DNA of 10,209 nt from NCBI GenBank assembly GCA_964446745.1, contig CAYURR010000106.1, forward strand, positions 1 through 10,209, read 5' to 3'. Origin of the DNA: CAYURR01 sp964446745 (lineage in GTDB: Bacteria > Bacillota > Clostridia > Lachnospirales > WQUN01). The notes below the pieces were generated by a model, which had not been told where the DNA came from, searched no databases, and worked only from the letters and a program-made list of their open reading frames with translations. This document shows positions 1-7,782 of the stretch, one piece after another (the first letter of the stretch is position 1; each line of letters begins with the position of its first letter). Made by a program: the position numbers and the translations under genes.

Positions 1-2
1 TT

Positions 3-1298
3 CGCTTGCTCGGTGTCAGTGCCGAGGGCAACGACGCGGCCTATTCGTATTTGAATAAGCTGCTGCTCGGGAAGACCGTCGACCTGCGTATCGACGACGG
101 CCCGGTGTTAGAGGATCGTTGGAATTATTTAAACGTCTACATGGGGAATATATTTGTAAATGAGGAAATTATAAAGCGTGGCCTTGCGAAATCCACGAAC
201 GGCAAGCTCGTACAGGCCGAGGCGACGGGCCGTGGAAACAAGCTCGGTGTATGGGCCGATACCGGCATGAAGCCGAATACGGACATACATGCGACCGTTT
301 CAGAGGGCATAAACATCAATACCGCGCCGATGAATATCCTGATGGAGCGGCTAAAAGGTATGAATACCGTCACCGCCATGAACATCATCACATACAGGCA
401 ATTCAATCCGTTTAACCGCCCGACGGATATTAAATTCGTACCGGGCTTTACAAAGCAGATGTTTGACGATAACAAGGATCTGCTGCATATGCGTACACAG
501 ATCAACAACGCGCCGGTGTCTGAGCTGCTGTCGTTGCTGTCTGTCACGCCACCGATAGCGCAGGCGATTATAGCCCAGCGCAAGCAAGCGCCGTTTTCGG
601 ATTTGAATGAGCTGGTACAGAAGCGTTTGATGCCTGAGCCCGCGTATAAGCAAAACCTGAACTACATGACCGTATCGGGCTCGTCGCTTGTGTTGGGCGG
701 AGAGGGTAATGGGCTGAGCATACCGGCGTTTAGGGCCGATATTAATACGTCCAAGAAACAGGAGCTCGTGGATGCGAGCCTGACAGAAAAACAAGCCGAC
801 GCGTTGATATCCGCAAGGACATATTACGGTTTCAAACATTTGGGTGAGATCGGTGCGCTATTAAACCTTAACGCGATAAATCTAAACGCGCTCGCGGATA
901 ACCTCTATACCACCTATGACGCCAATGCGACCTATATAAATGTAAACTCCGCGTCGCATAGCGACCTGTCGGAGCTCGGGCTTACAGAGAAGCAGATTCA
1001 AGAGTTTATGGCAGGCAGGACAAAGACCTATGGTGCTCTGATGAAGAGCGGCAAGGATTTCCCGATAGACCTAAGCTCGGTCAAGGATAAGATTTCACTA
1101 TTTACAAATATAAACAAGGCAAGCGTGCGTGAGCTCATGAGCCTTTCGCCGCGTATGACGGCGGATATCGCAAACGGGATCGTGCACTACAGGGAGATAC
1201 AGCCGTTCGGCTCGTATGAGGAGTTTTCAGCGCACTTGAACGCCGAGGGTACAGTCGGGCTCTACAATGAGATAGTCAGGTATATAACCATTAGGTAA
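3..1298 (+). CDS. SNase-like domain fused to five helix-hairpin-helix (ComEA-like) repeats, 5' end cut off
   Basis: The frame is open to the left edge (codon 3-5 is CGC, Arg), so the true start lies upstream and the TTG at position 6 is not a convincing start. Residue numbers count from that TTG. Residues 1-85 resemble the C-terminal two thirds of a staphylococcal nuclease domain (PF00565): RLLGV at the edge, a strand with GKTVDL, then VNEEIIKRGLAK and a closing LGVWAD. The catalytic set is degenerate: the usual RLLGxDxPE reads RLLGVSAEG, losing the metal-binding Asp and moving the Glu by one residue, and Trp39 sits where the second catalytic Arg is expected. Residues about 102-430 hold five repeats of roughly 60 residues, each opening with an I-N-x-N/A/S-type motif (ININTA, INNAPV, INTSKK, INVNSA, INKASV), like the DNA-binding HhH units of ComEA. 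A nucleic-acid-binding or scaffold role is inferred and nuclease activity is doubtful. A signal peptide cannot be judged. glgP follows after 36 bases. Confidence 0.85.
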   Translation, partial: RLLGVSAEGNDAAYSYLNKLLLGKTVDLRIDDGPVLEDRWNYLNVYMGNIFVNEEIIKRGLAKSTNGKLVQAEATGRGNKLGVWADTGMKPNTDIHATVSEGININTAPMNILMERLKGMNTVTAMNIITYRQFNPFNRPTDIKFVPGFTKQMFDDNKDLLHMRTQINNAPVSELLSLLSVTPPIAQAIIAQRKQAPFSDLNELVQKRLMPEPAYKQNLNYMTVSGSSLVLGGEGNGLSIPAFRADINTSKKQELVDASLTEKQADALISARTYYGFKHLGEIGALLNLNAINLNALADNLYTTYDANATYINVNSASHSDLSELGLTEKQIQEFMAGRTKTYGALMKSGKDFPIDLSSVKDKISLFTNINKASVRELMSLSPRMTADIANGIVHYREIQPFGSYEEFSAHLNAEGTVGLYNEIVRYITIR

Positions 1299-1334
1299 AG
1301 AAGGTAAATAAATAGCTATTCGGGAGGAATGTGA

Positions 1335-3791
1335 ATGGATCAGATCGCTGCTATCAACAAAGAGACGTTAAAGGAAAAGGTAGCCGATTTAGTCAAGACG
1401 ATGTATCGAAAGACCGTAGCTACAGCCAACAGCAAACAAATATACGCGGCACTCGCGTATGTCATCAAGGATTTGATCACGGACAACTGGATACTCACGC
1501 ACGATGCGTATAACGAAAAGGATGTAAAGGTCGTTTATTACCTGTCCATGGAGTTTTTGATGGGGCGGTTTTTGGGTAACGCGCTCGTGAACCTCATGCA
1601 GTATGACAATGTACGCGAGGCTATTGAGGAGCTCGGTGTTAACTTCAATGAGGTCGAGGAATCCGAAAGGGATCCGGGCCTGGGTAACGGCGGTTTGGGG
1701 CGTCTTGCGGCGTGCTTCTTGGATTCTCTGTCGACGATGTCGTACCCGGCCTATGGCTGCGGTATACGTTATCACTATGGTATCTTTGAGCAGCGTATCG
1801 AAAACGGTTTCCAGCGTGAGGAACCCGACAACTGGCTCGAAAATGGCGATCCGTGGGGCGTAAAGCGCGCGGAATACGCACAGGAGATCAAGTTCGGCGG
1901 CAATGTCGTAACCGTAAAGAAGGATGACGGCTCATACGCGTTTGAGTTGCAAAACCACCATTCCGTTATGGCTATACCCTACGACTATCCGATACCGGGC
2001 TACGGCAACAGGACCGTAAACAGCCTGCGTCTCTGGGATGCCGAGGCGATAACAAGGTTTGATCTGCAGAGCTTCAACCAGGGCGACTATCGTCGCGCGG
2101 TAGAGGAACAAAACCTCGCGCGTGTACTCTCCGAGGTACTGTATCCGGCAGACGATTTCGTAGAGGGTAAGGAGCTGCGCCTAAAGCAGCAATACTTCTT
2201 TATCTCGGCGACGCTGCAACGTGTGCTGGGGCGTTTCAAAGAGTTGCATGATGATCTGTCATTGATACCGAATTATATACAGTTCCAGATGAACGACACC
2301 CATCCGTCTATCGCTGTGGCCGAGATGATGAGGATACTCGTCGATGATTTTGGTGCGGAGTGGGACGAAGCATGGGATATCACGCGTAAGACCTGCGCAT
2401 ATACAAACCATACGATCATGGTCGAGGCACTCGAGAAATGGCCGATAGAGTTGTTCTCGCGACTGCTGCCGCGTATATACATGATCATCGAGGAGATCAA
2501 CCGCCGTTTCTGTGCGCAGCTGATCGAACGCTTTGGCAATAATCCGGAGAAGATCCGTAACATGGCTATCGTCGCAGACGGTCAAATTCGCATGGCATAT
2601 CTCGCGATCGTGGGCAGCCACTCGGTAAACGGCGTTGCGGCGATCCATACCGAGATATTAAAGAACCATCTGCTTAAGGATTTTTATGAGATATATCCCG
2701 AAAAGTTTAACAACAAGACCAACGGCATCACACAGAGGCGTTGGCTCGCGCACTGTAACCCGAGGCTCTCGTCACTGATAAATGAGACAATCGGCGATAA
2801 ATGGGTAACGGACCTTGACGAGCTCAAAAAGCTCGTACCTCATAAGGAGGATGCGGCGTTCCGTGAGAAGTGCATGGACATCAAGCGTAAGAACAAGGTC
2901 GACCTTGCAAACTTCATACAGAAGACCAAGGGTGTTACGGTCGATCCCGATTCGATATTTGATATACAGGTCAAGCGACTGCATGAATACAAGCGTCAGC
3001 TGTTGAACGTGTTCCATATCATGGACCTGTACAACATCATCAAGATGAACCCAAATATAGATATAGCTCCGAGGACGTTCATATTCGGTGCGAAGGCTGC
3101 GGCAAGTTATCGCCGCGCAAAATTGATCATCAAGCTGATCAACTCCGTAGCGGATCTCGTGAACAACGACAAGTCCATTGACGGACGCATCAAGGTATTG
3201 TTCCTCGAAAACTACAGCGTATCGCTGGCCGAGAAACTGATGCCAGCGGCGGATGTCAGCGAACAGATCTCAACCGCGAGTAAAGAAGCCTCGGGGACCG
3301 GTAACATGAAGTTCATGTTAAACGGTGCGGTCACGATCGGTACGATGGACGGCGCGAATATCGAGATATTCGAAGAGGTAGGACCCGAGAACATCTTTAT
3401 ATTCGGCATGAGCGCGGACGAGGTTATCAGCATGCACGCGCGTAACGATTACGCACCATGGAACATCTACAACCTGAACCACAGCGTGAGACTCGTGCTC
3501 ACGGAGCTCATAAACGGCACCGTTTCGCCGGATAACCACGAGCTTTTCCGCGAGCTTTATGAGGCAATGCTGAACGGTTACGGCGGATCGAGACCGGACG
3601 AATACTTCGTACTTCAGGATTTTGACAGCTATAAGGAAGCGCAGCTGCGCGTTGACAAGGCATACAAGGATCAGACAAGATGGGCAAAGATGGCTATTAT
3701 GAATACCGCTACGAGCGGCAAGTTTTCTTCGGACCGCACGATAAGACAATATGCGGACGAGGTCTGGACGCTTAAGCCTATAATCATCTGA
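1335..3791 (+). CDS. glgP: Glycogen/maltodextrin phosphorylase (GT35)
   Basis: This PLP-dependent enzyme removes terminal alpha-1,4-glucosyl units from glycogen or maltodextrin with phosphate, giving glucose-1-phosphate in the cytoplasm. The 818 residues match the usual bacterial length. Family signatures are in order: YYLSMEFLMGR (68-78), DPGLGNGGLGRLAACFLDSL (113-132), QMNDTHPS (318-325), NKTNGITQRRWL (460-471), VKRLHEYKRQLLN (546-558, phosphate and active-site region) and EASGTGNMKF (651-660), where Lys659 is the expected PLP Schiff-base lysine. MDGANIEI follows at 671-678. I see no missing key residue. The ATG at 1335 has GGGAGG at 1322-1327, seven bases upstream; an overlapping GTG at 1331 is in another frame. 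The N-terminus begins directly with the family core and lacks the regulatory extension carrying the phosphorylated serine of muscle enzymes. No other glycogen gene (glgB, glgC, glgA) lies in the window, so it is not in a classic glg operon here. Preference for glycogen over maltodextrin cannot be decided. Confidence 0.97.
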   Translation: MDQIAAINKETLKEKVADLVKTMYRKTVATANSKQIYAALAYVIKDLITDNWILTHDAYNEKDVKVVYYLSMEFLMGRFLGNALVNLMQYDNVREAIEELGVNFNEVEESERDPGLGNGGLGRLAACFLDSLSTMSYPAYGCGIRYHYGIFEQRIENGFQREEPDNWLENGDPWGVKRAEYAQEIKFGGNVVTVKKDDGSYAFELQNHHSVMAIPYDYPIPGYGNRTVNSLRLWDAEAITRFDLQSFNQGDYRRAVEEQNLARVLSEVLYPADDFVEGKELRLKQQYFFISATLQRVLGRFKELHDDLSLIPNYIQFQMNDTHPSIAVAEMMRILVDDFGAEWDEAWDITRKTCAYTNHTIMVEALEKWPIELFSRLLPRIYMIIEEINRRFCAQLIERFGNNPEKIRNMAIVADGQIRMAYLAIVGSHSVNGVAAIHTEILKNHLLKDFYEIYPEKFNNKTNGITQRRWLAHCNPRLSSLINETIGDKWVTDLDELKKLVPHKEDAAFREKCMDIKRKNKVDLANFIQKTKGVTVDPDSIFDIQVKRLHEYKRQLLNVFHIMDLYNIIKMNPNIDIAPRTFIFGAKAAASYRRAKLIIKLINSVADLVNNDKSIDGRIKVLFLENYSVSLAEKLMPAADVSEQISTASKEASGTGNMKFMLNGAVTIGTMDGANIEIFEEVGPENIFIFGMSADEVISMHARNDYAPWNIYNLNHSVRLVLTELINGTVSPDNHELFRELYEAMLNGYGGSRPDEYFVLQDFDSYKEAQLRVDKAYKDQTRWAKMAIMNTATSGKFSSDRTIRQYADEVWTLKPIII

Positions 3792-3830
3792 CCCACGTAA
3801 AGCCGATCCAATCCATAACGAGGGAAACGA

Positions 3831-5582
3831 ATGAAGAAAAAAAACAGACAAACAATATGGCTCGCGCTCATATTTATCATCGGCGTTGTTATATGCGGCT
3901 TATCCATAGCCGCATATTTTTTCCTGCCGAGCTTTAAACAGGTGGATTTCCATACCTACTTTGACATAAGCAAGAACGACGTGACACTCGTCGTCGAGGA
4001 CAAGCGTCTGACGAACAGCGTAGCTGACGCAGTAAGAAACCCGGTGCGCATAGCGGGTACGACCTACTTCGACTTCGAATTCGTAAAGCGGCTGGACAGG
4101 AATATCTTCTGGGACAGCGACGAGCGGATATTGACCGTGACCACGTTAGGTACGGTCATGCGATTAAAACCCGACGAGGTCGCAATCACGGTCAATATGC
4201 AACCCGAGACGATAAAGACACCGATACGCTACGAGGAAAATGCGGATAGGGTATTGATCCCGTCGGATTTTATCGAGCGGATGTACCATGTAACGCTGGG
4301 TTATAACGAGACGTTTAATGTCGCTTGGGTGGATTACAGGGATGTGGAACGTCGTAAGGCCATAGTAAAAACTAAGAAGGCCGCACTGAGATATAAGCCC
4401 GACAAAAAATCAGATATAGAGCTCCAGCTCGAGCAATCAACGCTTCTGATTGTCTATGATACCGATGGGGATTTCATACGCGTGAGGACAGCCGAGGGAT
4501 TATTGGGTTACATAAAGACATCGGAAATCGAGATAACTGAAACAATAGAGAAAGAACCGAAGCCCGTGGAGACCGTAACGGGTATGGTGAGGGCCGACCG
4601 GCCCGTATTACCGGCCAATGGCAAGATCGTGATGGCATGGGATCAGGATTTCAGGATGGAATCCGTCGAGGGGTTGAACGTAATCGCGCCGACTTGGTTT
4701 ACCTTTGATATCGATCGCATGAACGGGGATATTGTGAGTAAGGCCGATAAGACTTATGTACAATGGGCGCATAACTTGGGATATCAGGTATGGGCGTTGA
4801 TATCGGATTTTTCGTCTGATACGAGCAGGAGTAAGCATATGGACCTCTCCGCGACGATCCTCTCAAAGACCTCGAGACGCGAGCATGTGATCAAGCAGCT
4901 GCTAAATTATGCGGACGAATACCAACTCGACGGCATAAACATTGACTTTGAATATATACAGATAGCAGATGCCGAATTTTACAAGCAGTTCTTCAGGGAG
5001 CTCGCACCACTGTGTAAGCAGCGTGGGATTACGCTGTCTGTGGATATGTATAACCCGATGCCCGATAACTACTGGTCGCGGTATTACAACCGAGAGGAAA
5101 TAGGCGCGCTGTGTGATTACCTGTGCGTGATGGCCTATGACGAGCACACCTTCGGCACGGAGAGCGGCCCTGTCGCATCGCTACCCTTTGTGAGTAACGG
5201 ACTTAGCTTGACGCTATCGGAGGTCCCGAAGGAAAAGGTCATCATGGGCATGCCGTTCTATGTGCGCATCTGGAGAGAGGAAAACGTAGGCGGGGAAATA
5301 AAGAACACGATACGAAACCTCGGTATGGATGCCGCAAAGCGGCAGTTTGACGAGCAGAACGCCTCGTGGGTCTATGACGCGGGCTACGGCTGCTTTTACG
5401 GCGAATACGAGGCCGTAGAGGACGGCAGGAAGGTCAAATATCGCACATGGCTCGAGGACGAACGCTCGATCAAGGAAAAGCTCGAGGTGTTTAAAAAGCA
5501 TGATATTGCTGGTGTAGCTGGATGGAAGATCGGGCTCGAGTCGAAGGGGATATGGGGCTTGATCGGGGAATATGTAAGGTAA
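3831..5582 (+). CDS. Membrane-anchored GH18-type glycosidase with CuAO-N-like and SH3 domains
   Basis: The 583-residue protein starts with a basic stretch (MKKKNRQ) and one hydrophobic segment at about 9-32 with no evident cleavage site, so it is probably an N-terminally anchored protein facing the outside. Residues about 40-168 resemble the copper-amine-oxidase-like N-terminal domain (PF07833), a non-catalytic module common in clostridial surface proteins. Residues about 177-235 look like a bacterial SH3 domain (KAALRYKPD to GLLGYIKTSEI), which often binds cell wall. Residues about 263-583 form a GH18 TIM barrel like YaaH/YdhD-type spore and wall hydrolases. The catalytic strand reads LDGINIDFEY (366-375): the DxxDxDxE motif with Asn370 in place of the middle Asp, and proton-donor Glu373 and Asp372 kept. 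MAYDEHT (434-440) and AGWKIGLES (563-571) fit the barrel's later strands. Wall glycan or chitooligosaccharide hydrolysis is likely but unproven. The ATG has GAGGG at 3820-3824, six bases upstream. It lies 39 bases after glgP and may be co-transcribed. Confidence 0.88.
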   Translation: MKKKNRQTIWLALIFIIGVVICGLSIAAYFFLPSFKQVDFHTYFDISKNDVTLVVEDKRLTNSVADAVRNPVRIAGTTYFDFEFVKRLDRNIFWDSDERILTVTTLGTVMRLKPDEVAITVNMQPETIKTPIRYEENADRVLIPSDFIERMYHVTLGYNETFNVAWVDYRDVERRKAIVKTKKAALRYKPDKKSDIELQLEQSTLLIVYDTDGDFIRVRTAEGLLGYIKTSEIEITETIEKEPKPVETVTGMVRADRPVLPANGKIVMAWDQDFRMESVEGLNVIAPTWFTFDIDRMNGDIVSKADKTYVQWAHNLGYQVWALISDFSSDTSRSKHMDLSATILSKTSRREHVIKQLLNYADEYQLDGINIDFEYIQIADAEFYKQFFRELAPLCKQRGITLSVDMYNPMPDNYWSRYYNREEIGALCDYLCVMAYDEHTFGTESGPVASLPFVSNGLSLTLSEVPKEKVIMGMPFYVRIWREENVGGEIKNTIRNLGMDAAKRQFDEQNASWVYDAGYGCFYGEYEAVEDGRKVKYRTWLEDERSIKEKLEVFKKHDIAGVAGWKIGLESKGIWGLIGEYVR

Positions 5583-5608
5583 GTAGTGATGTACAATAGT
5601 CAGCTTAC

Positions 5609-5762
5609 AAAGAGGCTGTTGCAGAAAGTAAAACCTCACCACGGAGTTACACAGATTTATACGGATTCTAACAGATTTAACCATTAATAAGGTTTATCTG
5701 TGCGAATCCGTTTTTATCCGTGCGAATCCGTGGTAAAGGTTCTATTTTGCAGCAGCCTCTTT
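5609..5762. repeat. 154-bp imperfect palindromic element (MITE-like or dispersed repeat, possible terminator)
   Basis: The two halves are near inverse copies. AAAGAGGCTG (5609-5618) pairs with CAGCCTCTTT (5753-5762), and pairing continues inward with a few mismatches: AACCT (5632-5636) with AGGTT (5737-5741), CCACGGA (5639-5645) with TCCGTGG (5727-5733), ACGGATT (5661-5667) with AATCCGT (5705-5711), and ACAGAT (5671-5676) with ATCTGT (5696-5701), closing on an A/T-rich loop near 5683-5690. Each half also has a 20-base internal period: ACAGATTTA at 5651 and 5671, TGCGAATCCGT at 5701 and 5721. There is no ORF in it. CACGGATT-type units are familiar from dispersed repeats in many bacterial genomes, and the outer GGCTGTTGCA resembles ends of some insertion sequences. 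I see no clear target-site duplication. It sits just after a convergent-free gene end and is followed by TTTT, so it could act as a terminator for the upstream genes. Confidence 0.8.
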
Positions 5763-5937
5763 TCCTCTCTACCATTTTATACATTTTTTTCCGCACCACT
5801 CATTTAGACGTGCCTAAAAAGATAAAATAATGTCCAGTATCTACATTGCTGACAAAATATATAGTCTGTAATATTACGTCTTAGGAGGGGAATGATTCAT
5901 AAGCAAGAATACGCTGTGAGAATGCCGAAAGGGGGAG
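5763..5937 (+). promoter_or_regulatory. Probable promoter region of the sugar ABC operon
   Basis: This non-coding stretch separates the palindromic element from the transporter genes and is A/T-rich. The best promoter match I can find is CTGACA (5849-5854) as -35 and TATTAC (5872-5877) as -10 with a 17-base spacer; an overlapping alternative is TTGCTG (5846-5851) with TAATAT (5869-5874), also 17 bases. Two dyads may be operators: TTTAG (5803-5807) with CTAAA (5814-5818), upstream of the -35, and the perfect palindrome GTAATATTAC (5868-5877), which covers the -10. I did not find a convincing catabolite-repression (cre) site. The promoter call rests on consensus resemblance and position only. 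A start near 5884 would fall inside the ribosome site at 5883-5890, so an initiation point further upstream or a second promoter is possible. Confidence 0.4.
5883..5890 (+). promoter_or_regulatory. Strong Shine-Dalgarno AGGAGGGG, gene start unclear
   Basis: AGGAGGGG is the strongest ribosome site before the first permease, but it does not serve that gene's open frame directly. The nearest ATG (5892) is very close, three bases after AGGAGG, and opens a 31-codon frame ending at TAG 5985-5987, which overlaps the permease in another phase. The permease frame has a stop (TGA 5917-5919) between this site and its first possible start. Either the short frame is a leader peptide coupled to the permease, or one base is miscounted in the G-run at 5931-5935 and the permease truly starts at 5892. 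Confidence 0.5.
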
Positions 5938-6861
5938 TTGGAAATAAAGAATGTCAAAGTGAATGTGGTCATGCATCGGATTTATAGCAATCGTTACCTG
6001 TATCTGATGTTCCTGCTGCCAGTCGCGTTTTATCTTATTTTTTGTTACTGGCCGATGTACGGCGTTACGATTGCGTTCAAGGATTTCAAGATACGAGCGG
6101 GTATAATGGGCAGCCCGTGGGCCGGGTTCAAGCATTTCGAAAAATTTCTCGTTGACCCGTATTTCTGGAAGCTTGTTAGGAACACACTGCTTCTTAATAT
6201 TTACAACCTAGTATACGGTTTCCCGGCGCCCATTATTTTGGCACTGTTGATAAACGAGCTAAAGAATGTCAGGTTCAAGAAATTTGTACAGACGGTCAGT
6301 TACTTGCCGCATTTTATATCTACTGTGGTGGTCTGCGGTATGATAGTCACCTTCCTCTCAAGCGGCGGTATGCTTAATGAACTGATGAAAAAGCTCGGCT
6401 TTGGCTCAGTACAATTTCTAATCGCTCCCGAATGGTTCAGAACCATCTATATAACCTCGGGTATCTGGCAAGAAGTAGGCTGGGGTAGCATTATATACTT
6501 GGCCGCGTTGGCCGGGGTTGATCAGGAGATATATGAGGCCGCTATCGTAGACGGAGCGGGACGCTTCAAGCAGCTTTTGAATGTAACGCTGCCCGGTATA
6601 GCACCTACGATCATCATCATGCTGATCCTACAGCTTGGCAGGATCATGAGTGTTGGGTTTGAAAAGATTTTACTGCTCTATAACGGAGCGGTGTATGAAA
6701 CCGCTGACGTTATCGCAACATATGTCTACCGCCGTGGTCTTTTGGCCAGCGACTTCAGCTATGGTACGGCTGTAGGCTTGTTCCAGTCGCTCATCGGTGT
6801 AGTATTTCTGATATCGGCCAATACCATCTCTAAAAAGGTTAGTGAAACAAGTCTTTGGTAA
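5938..6861 (+). CDS. Carbohydrate ABC transporter permease, LplB type
   Basis: This is one of two inner-membrane subunits forming the translocation path of a CUT1-type sugar importer. The 307 residues match the usual LplB length. Hydrophobic segments appear near 18-40, 84-107, 118-141, 170-193, 218-235 and 272-295, a six-helix layout as expected for BPD_transp_1 (PF00528). The ATPase-contact EAA loop is clear at 200-220 (EAAIVDGAGRF then LPGI). The N-terminal YWPMYGVTIAFKDF (37-50) is typical of LplB-like proteins. The start is uncertain: TTG at 5938 directly abuts GGGGGAG (5931-5937) with no spacer, while ATG at 5971 would leave only about seven residues before the first helix and lacks a well-placed ribosome site. 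A 5' extension from ATG 5892 would need a one-base deletion in the G-run. The second permease begins 18 bases after its stop. The substrate cannot be read from the permease. Confidence 0.93.
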   Translation: MEIKNVKVNVVMHRIYSNRYLYLMFLLPVAFYLIFCYWPMYGVTIAFKDFKIRAGIMGSPWAGFKHFEKFLVDPYFWKLVRNTLLLNIYNLVYGFPAPIILALLINELKNVRFKKFVQTVSYLPHFISTVVVCGMIVTFLSSGGMLNELMKKLGFGSVQFLIAPEWFRTIYITSGIWQEVGWGSIIYLAALAGVDQEIYEAAIVDGAGRFKQLLNVTLPGIAPTIIIMLILQLGRIMSVGFEKILLLYNGAVYETADVIATYVYRRGLLASDFSYGTAVGLFQSLIGVVFLISANTISKKVSETSLW

Positions 6862-6879
6862 TTAATTGGAGGAAAACGT

Positions 6880-7761
6880 ATGAAGATTAAACAAAGCCTT
6901 GGCTCACGCATCTTTGATGTCGTTAATGTACTTATTATGCTCGGGTTGGTATTTGCCACTCTATATCCGTTCTATCATATAGCGATAACATCCGTGAGCA
7001 ACGGTATGGCCGTTATGCAAGGCAAAGTAAAATACTTCCCTATTGGTTTCAATCTGGATTCATATAAGCTTATTTTTAAGGATCCGCACATATTTACGGC
7101 TTATGGCAACACAATCAAATATACCGTTGTCGGTACCGCTATAAACGTGGTGATGACGATGCTCTGCGCGTATCCTCTGTCGCGTAAGGGCTTCTATGGT
7201 CGAAACCTGTTTACGATATTTATCGTTATCACGATGTTCTTTAGCGGTGGTATGATCCCGACCTACTTGGTCATAAACAGGCTTAAGATGATGGATACGA
7301 TATGGGCACTGACACTGCCCGGTGCTATCAGCACCTACAACATGATCATAATGCGCACGTTCTTTTCGGGTATACCCGATTCGCTGGGTGAGTCGGCCTA
7401 TATCGACGGCGCTAACGACATCACGGTCTTTACGCACATCATCATACCGTTGTCGATGCCTATCATCGCGACGATGACCCTGTTTTACGCGGTCGGACAT
7501 TGGAACAGCTTCTTTGCGTCGATTTTGTACATAAACACAAAGAGCAAGCTGCCTGTTCAGATCATATTGCGAAACATCGTAATAGCTGGCGATATGGCAA
7601 ACCAGAATGCGAGCCTCGGTGAGTCCAGCGACTTTGTATCGATAGCCACGACGTTCAAGTACTCGGTAATCATGATCACGACACTACCCATTTTATTGAT
7701 CTATCCCTTTGTACAAAAATATTTTGTCAAAGGCGTTATGATAGGCTCCATCAAAGGCTAA
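6880..7761 (+). CDS. Carbohydrate ABC transporter permease, YtcP/AraQ type
   Basis: This is the second membrane subunit of the same importer. The 293 residues contain six probable membrane segments (about 12-36, 77-100, 107-130, 141-160, 187-207 and 258-278). The EAA loop reads ESAYIDGAND then IIIP at 171-190, with the conserved Gly177 that contacts the ATPase; Ser172 replaces the first Ala, a common variation. The C-terminal FVKGVMIGSIKG (282-293) is a hallmark of YtcP-like permeases paired with LplB-like partners. The ATG has GGAGG at 6868-6872, seven bases upstream, and only 18 bases separate it from the upstream permease stop, so the two are surely co-transcribed. As is usual for this group, no ATPase gene is next to it; relatives rely on a shared MsmX-type ATPase coded elsewhere, which is an inference here. 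Confidence 0.95.
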   Translation: MKIKQSLGSRIFDVVNVLIMLGLVFATLYPFYHIAITSVSNGMAVMQGKVKYFPIGFNLDSYKLIFKDPHIFTAYGNTIKYTVVGTAINVVMTMLCAYPLSRKGFYGRNLFTIFIVITMFFSGGMIPTYLVINRLKMMDTIWALTLPGAISTYNMIIMRTFFSGIPDSLGESAYIDGANDITVFTHIIIPLSMPIIATMTLFYAVGHWNSFFASILYINTKSKLPVQIILRNIVIAGDMANQNASLGESSDFVSIATTFKYSVIMITTLPILLIYPFVQKYFVKGVMIGSIKG

Positions 7762-7768
7762 TATTTTC

Positions 7769-7775
7769 AGGAGGG
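7769..7775 (+). promoter_or_regulatory. Shine-Dalgarno AGGAGGG that fixes a TTG start
   Basis: AGGAGGG lies seven bases before the TTG at 7783. The ATG nearer to it (7778) reads ATG AAT TGA and stops at once, so the TTG is the real start of the solute-binding lipoprotein. A basic residue pair and a hydrophobic signal peptide follow directly, which agrees with this choice. Confidence 0.85.
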
Positions 7776-7782
7776 AAATGAA

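Noticed and set aside
1331..1513. GTG-start short frame beginning four bases before the glgP ATG
   Set aside because: It overlaps the conserved N-terminus of glgP in another phase and its product resembles nothing; the ATG at 1335 is better spaced from GGGAGG.
3318..3851. 177-codon open frame on the minus strand over the end of glgP
   Set aside because: It lies opposite a clear glgP coding region, has no recognisable domain and no ribosome site of note; it is a shadow of the real gene.
5651..5731. Repeated 20-base-period units considered as a CRISPR array
   Set aside because: There are only two copies per half, in opposite orientation, with no spacer of usual length and no cas gene; they are parts of one palindrome.
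5583..5937. tRNA or riboswitch in the long intergenic gap
   Set aside because: The palindrome does not form a cloverleaf and I saw no conserved riboswitch core; the rest is A/T-rich promoter-like sequence.
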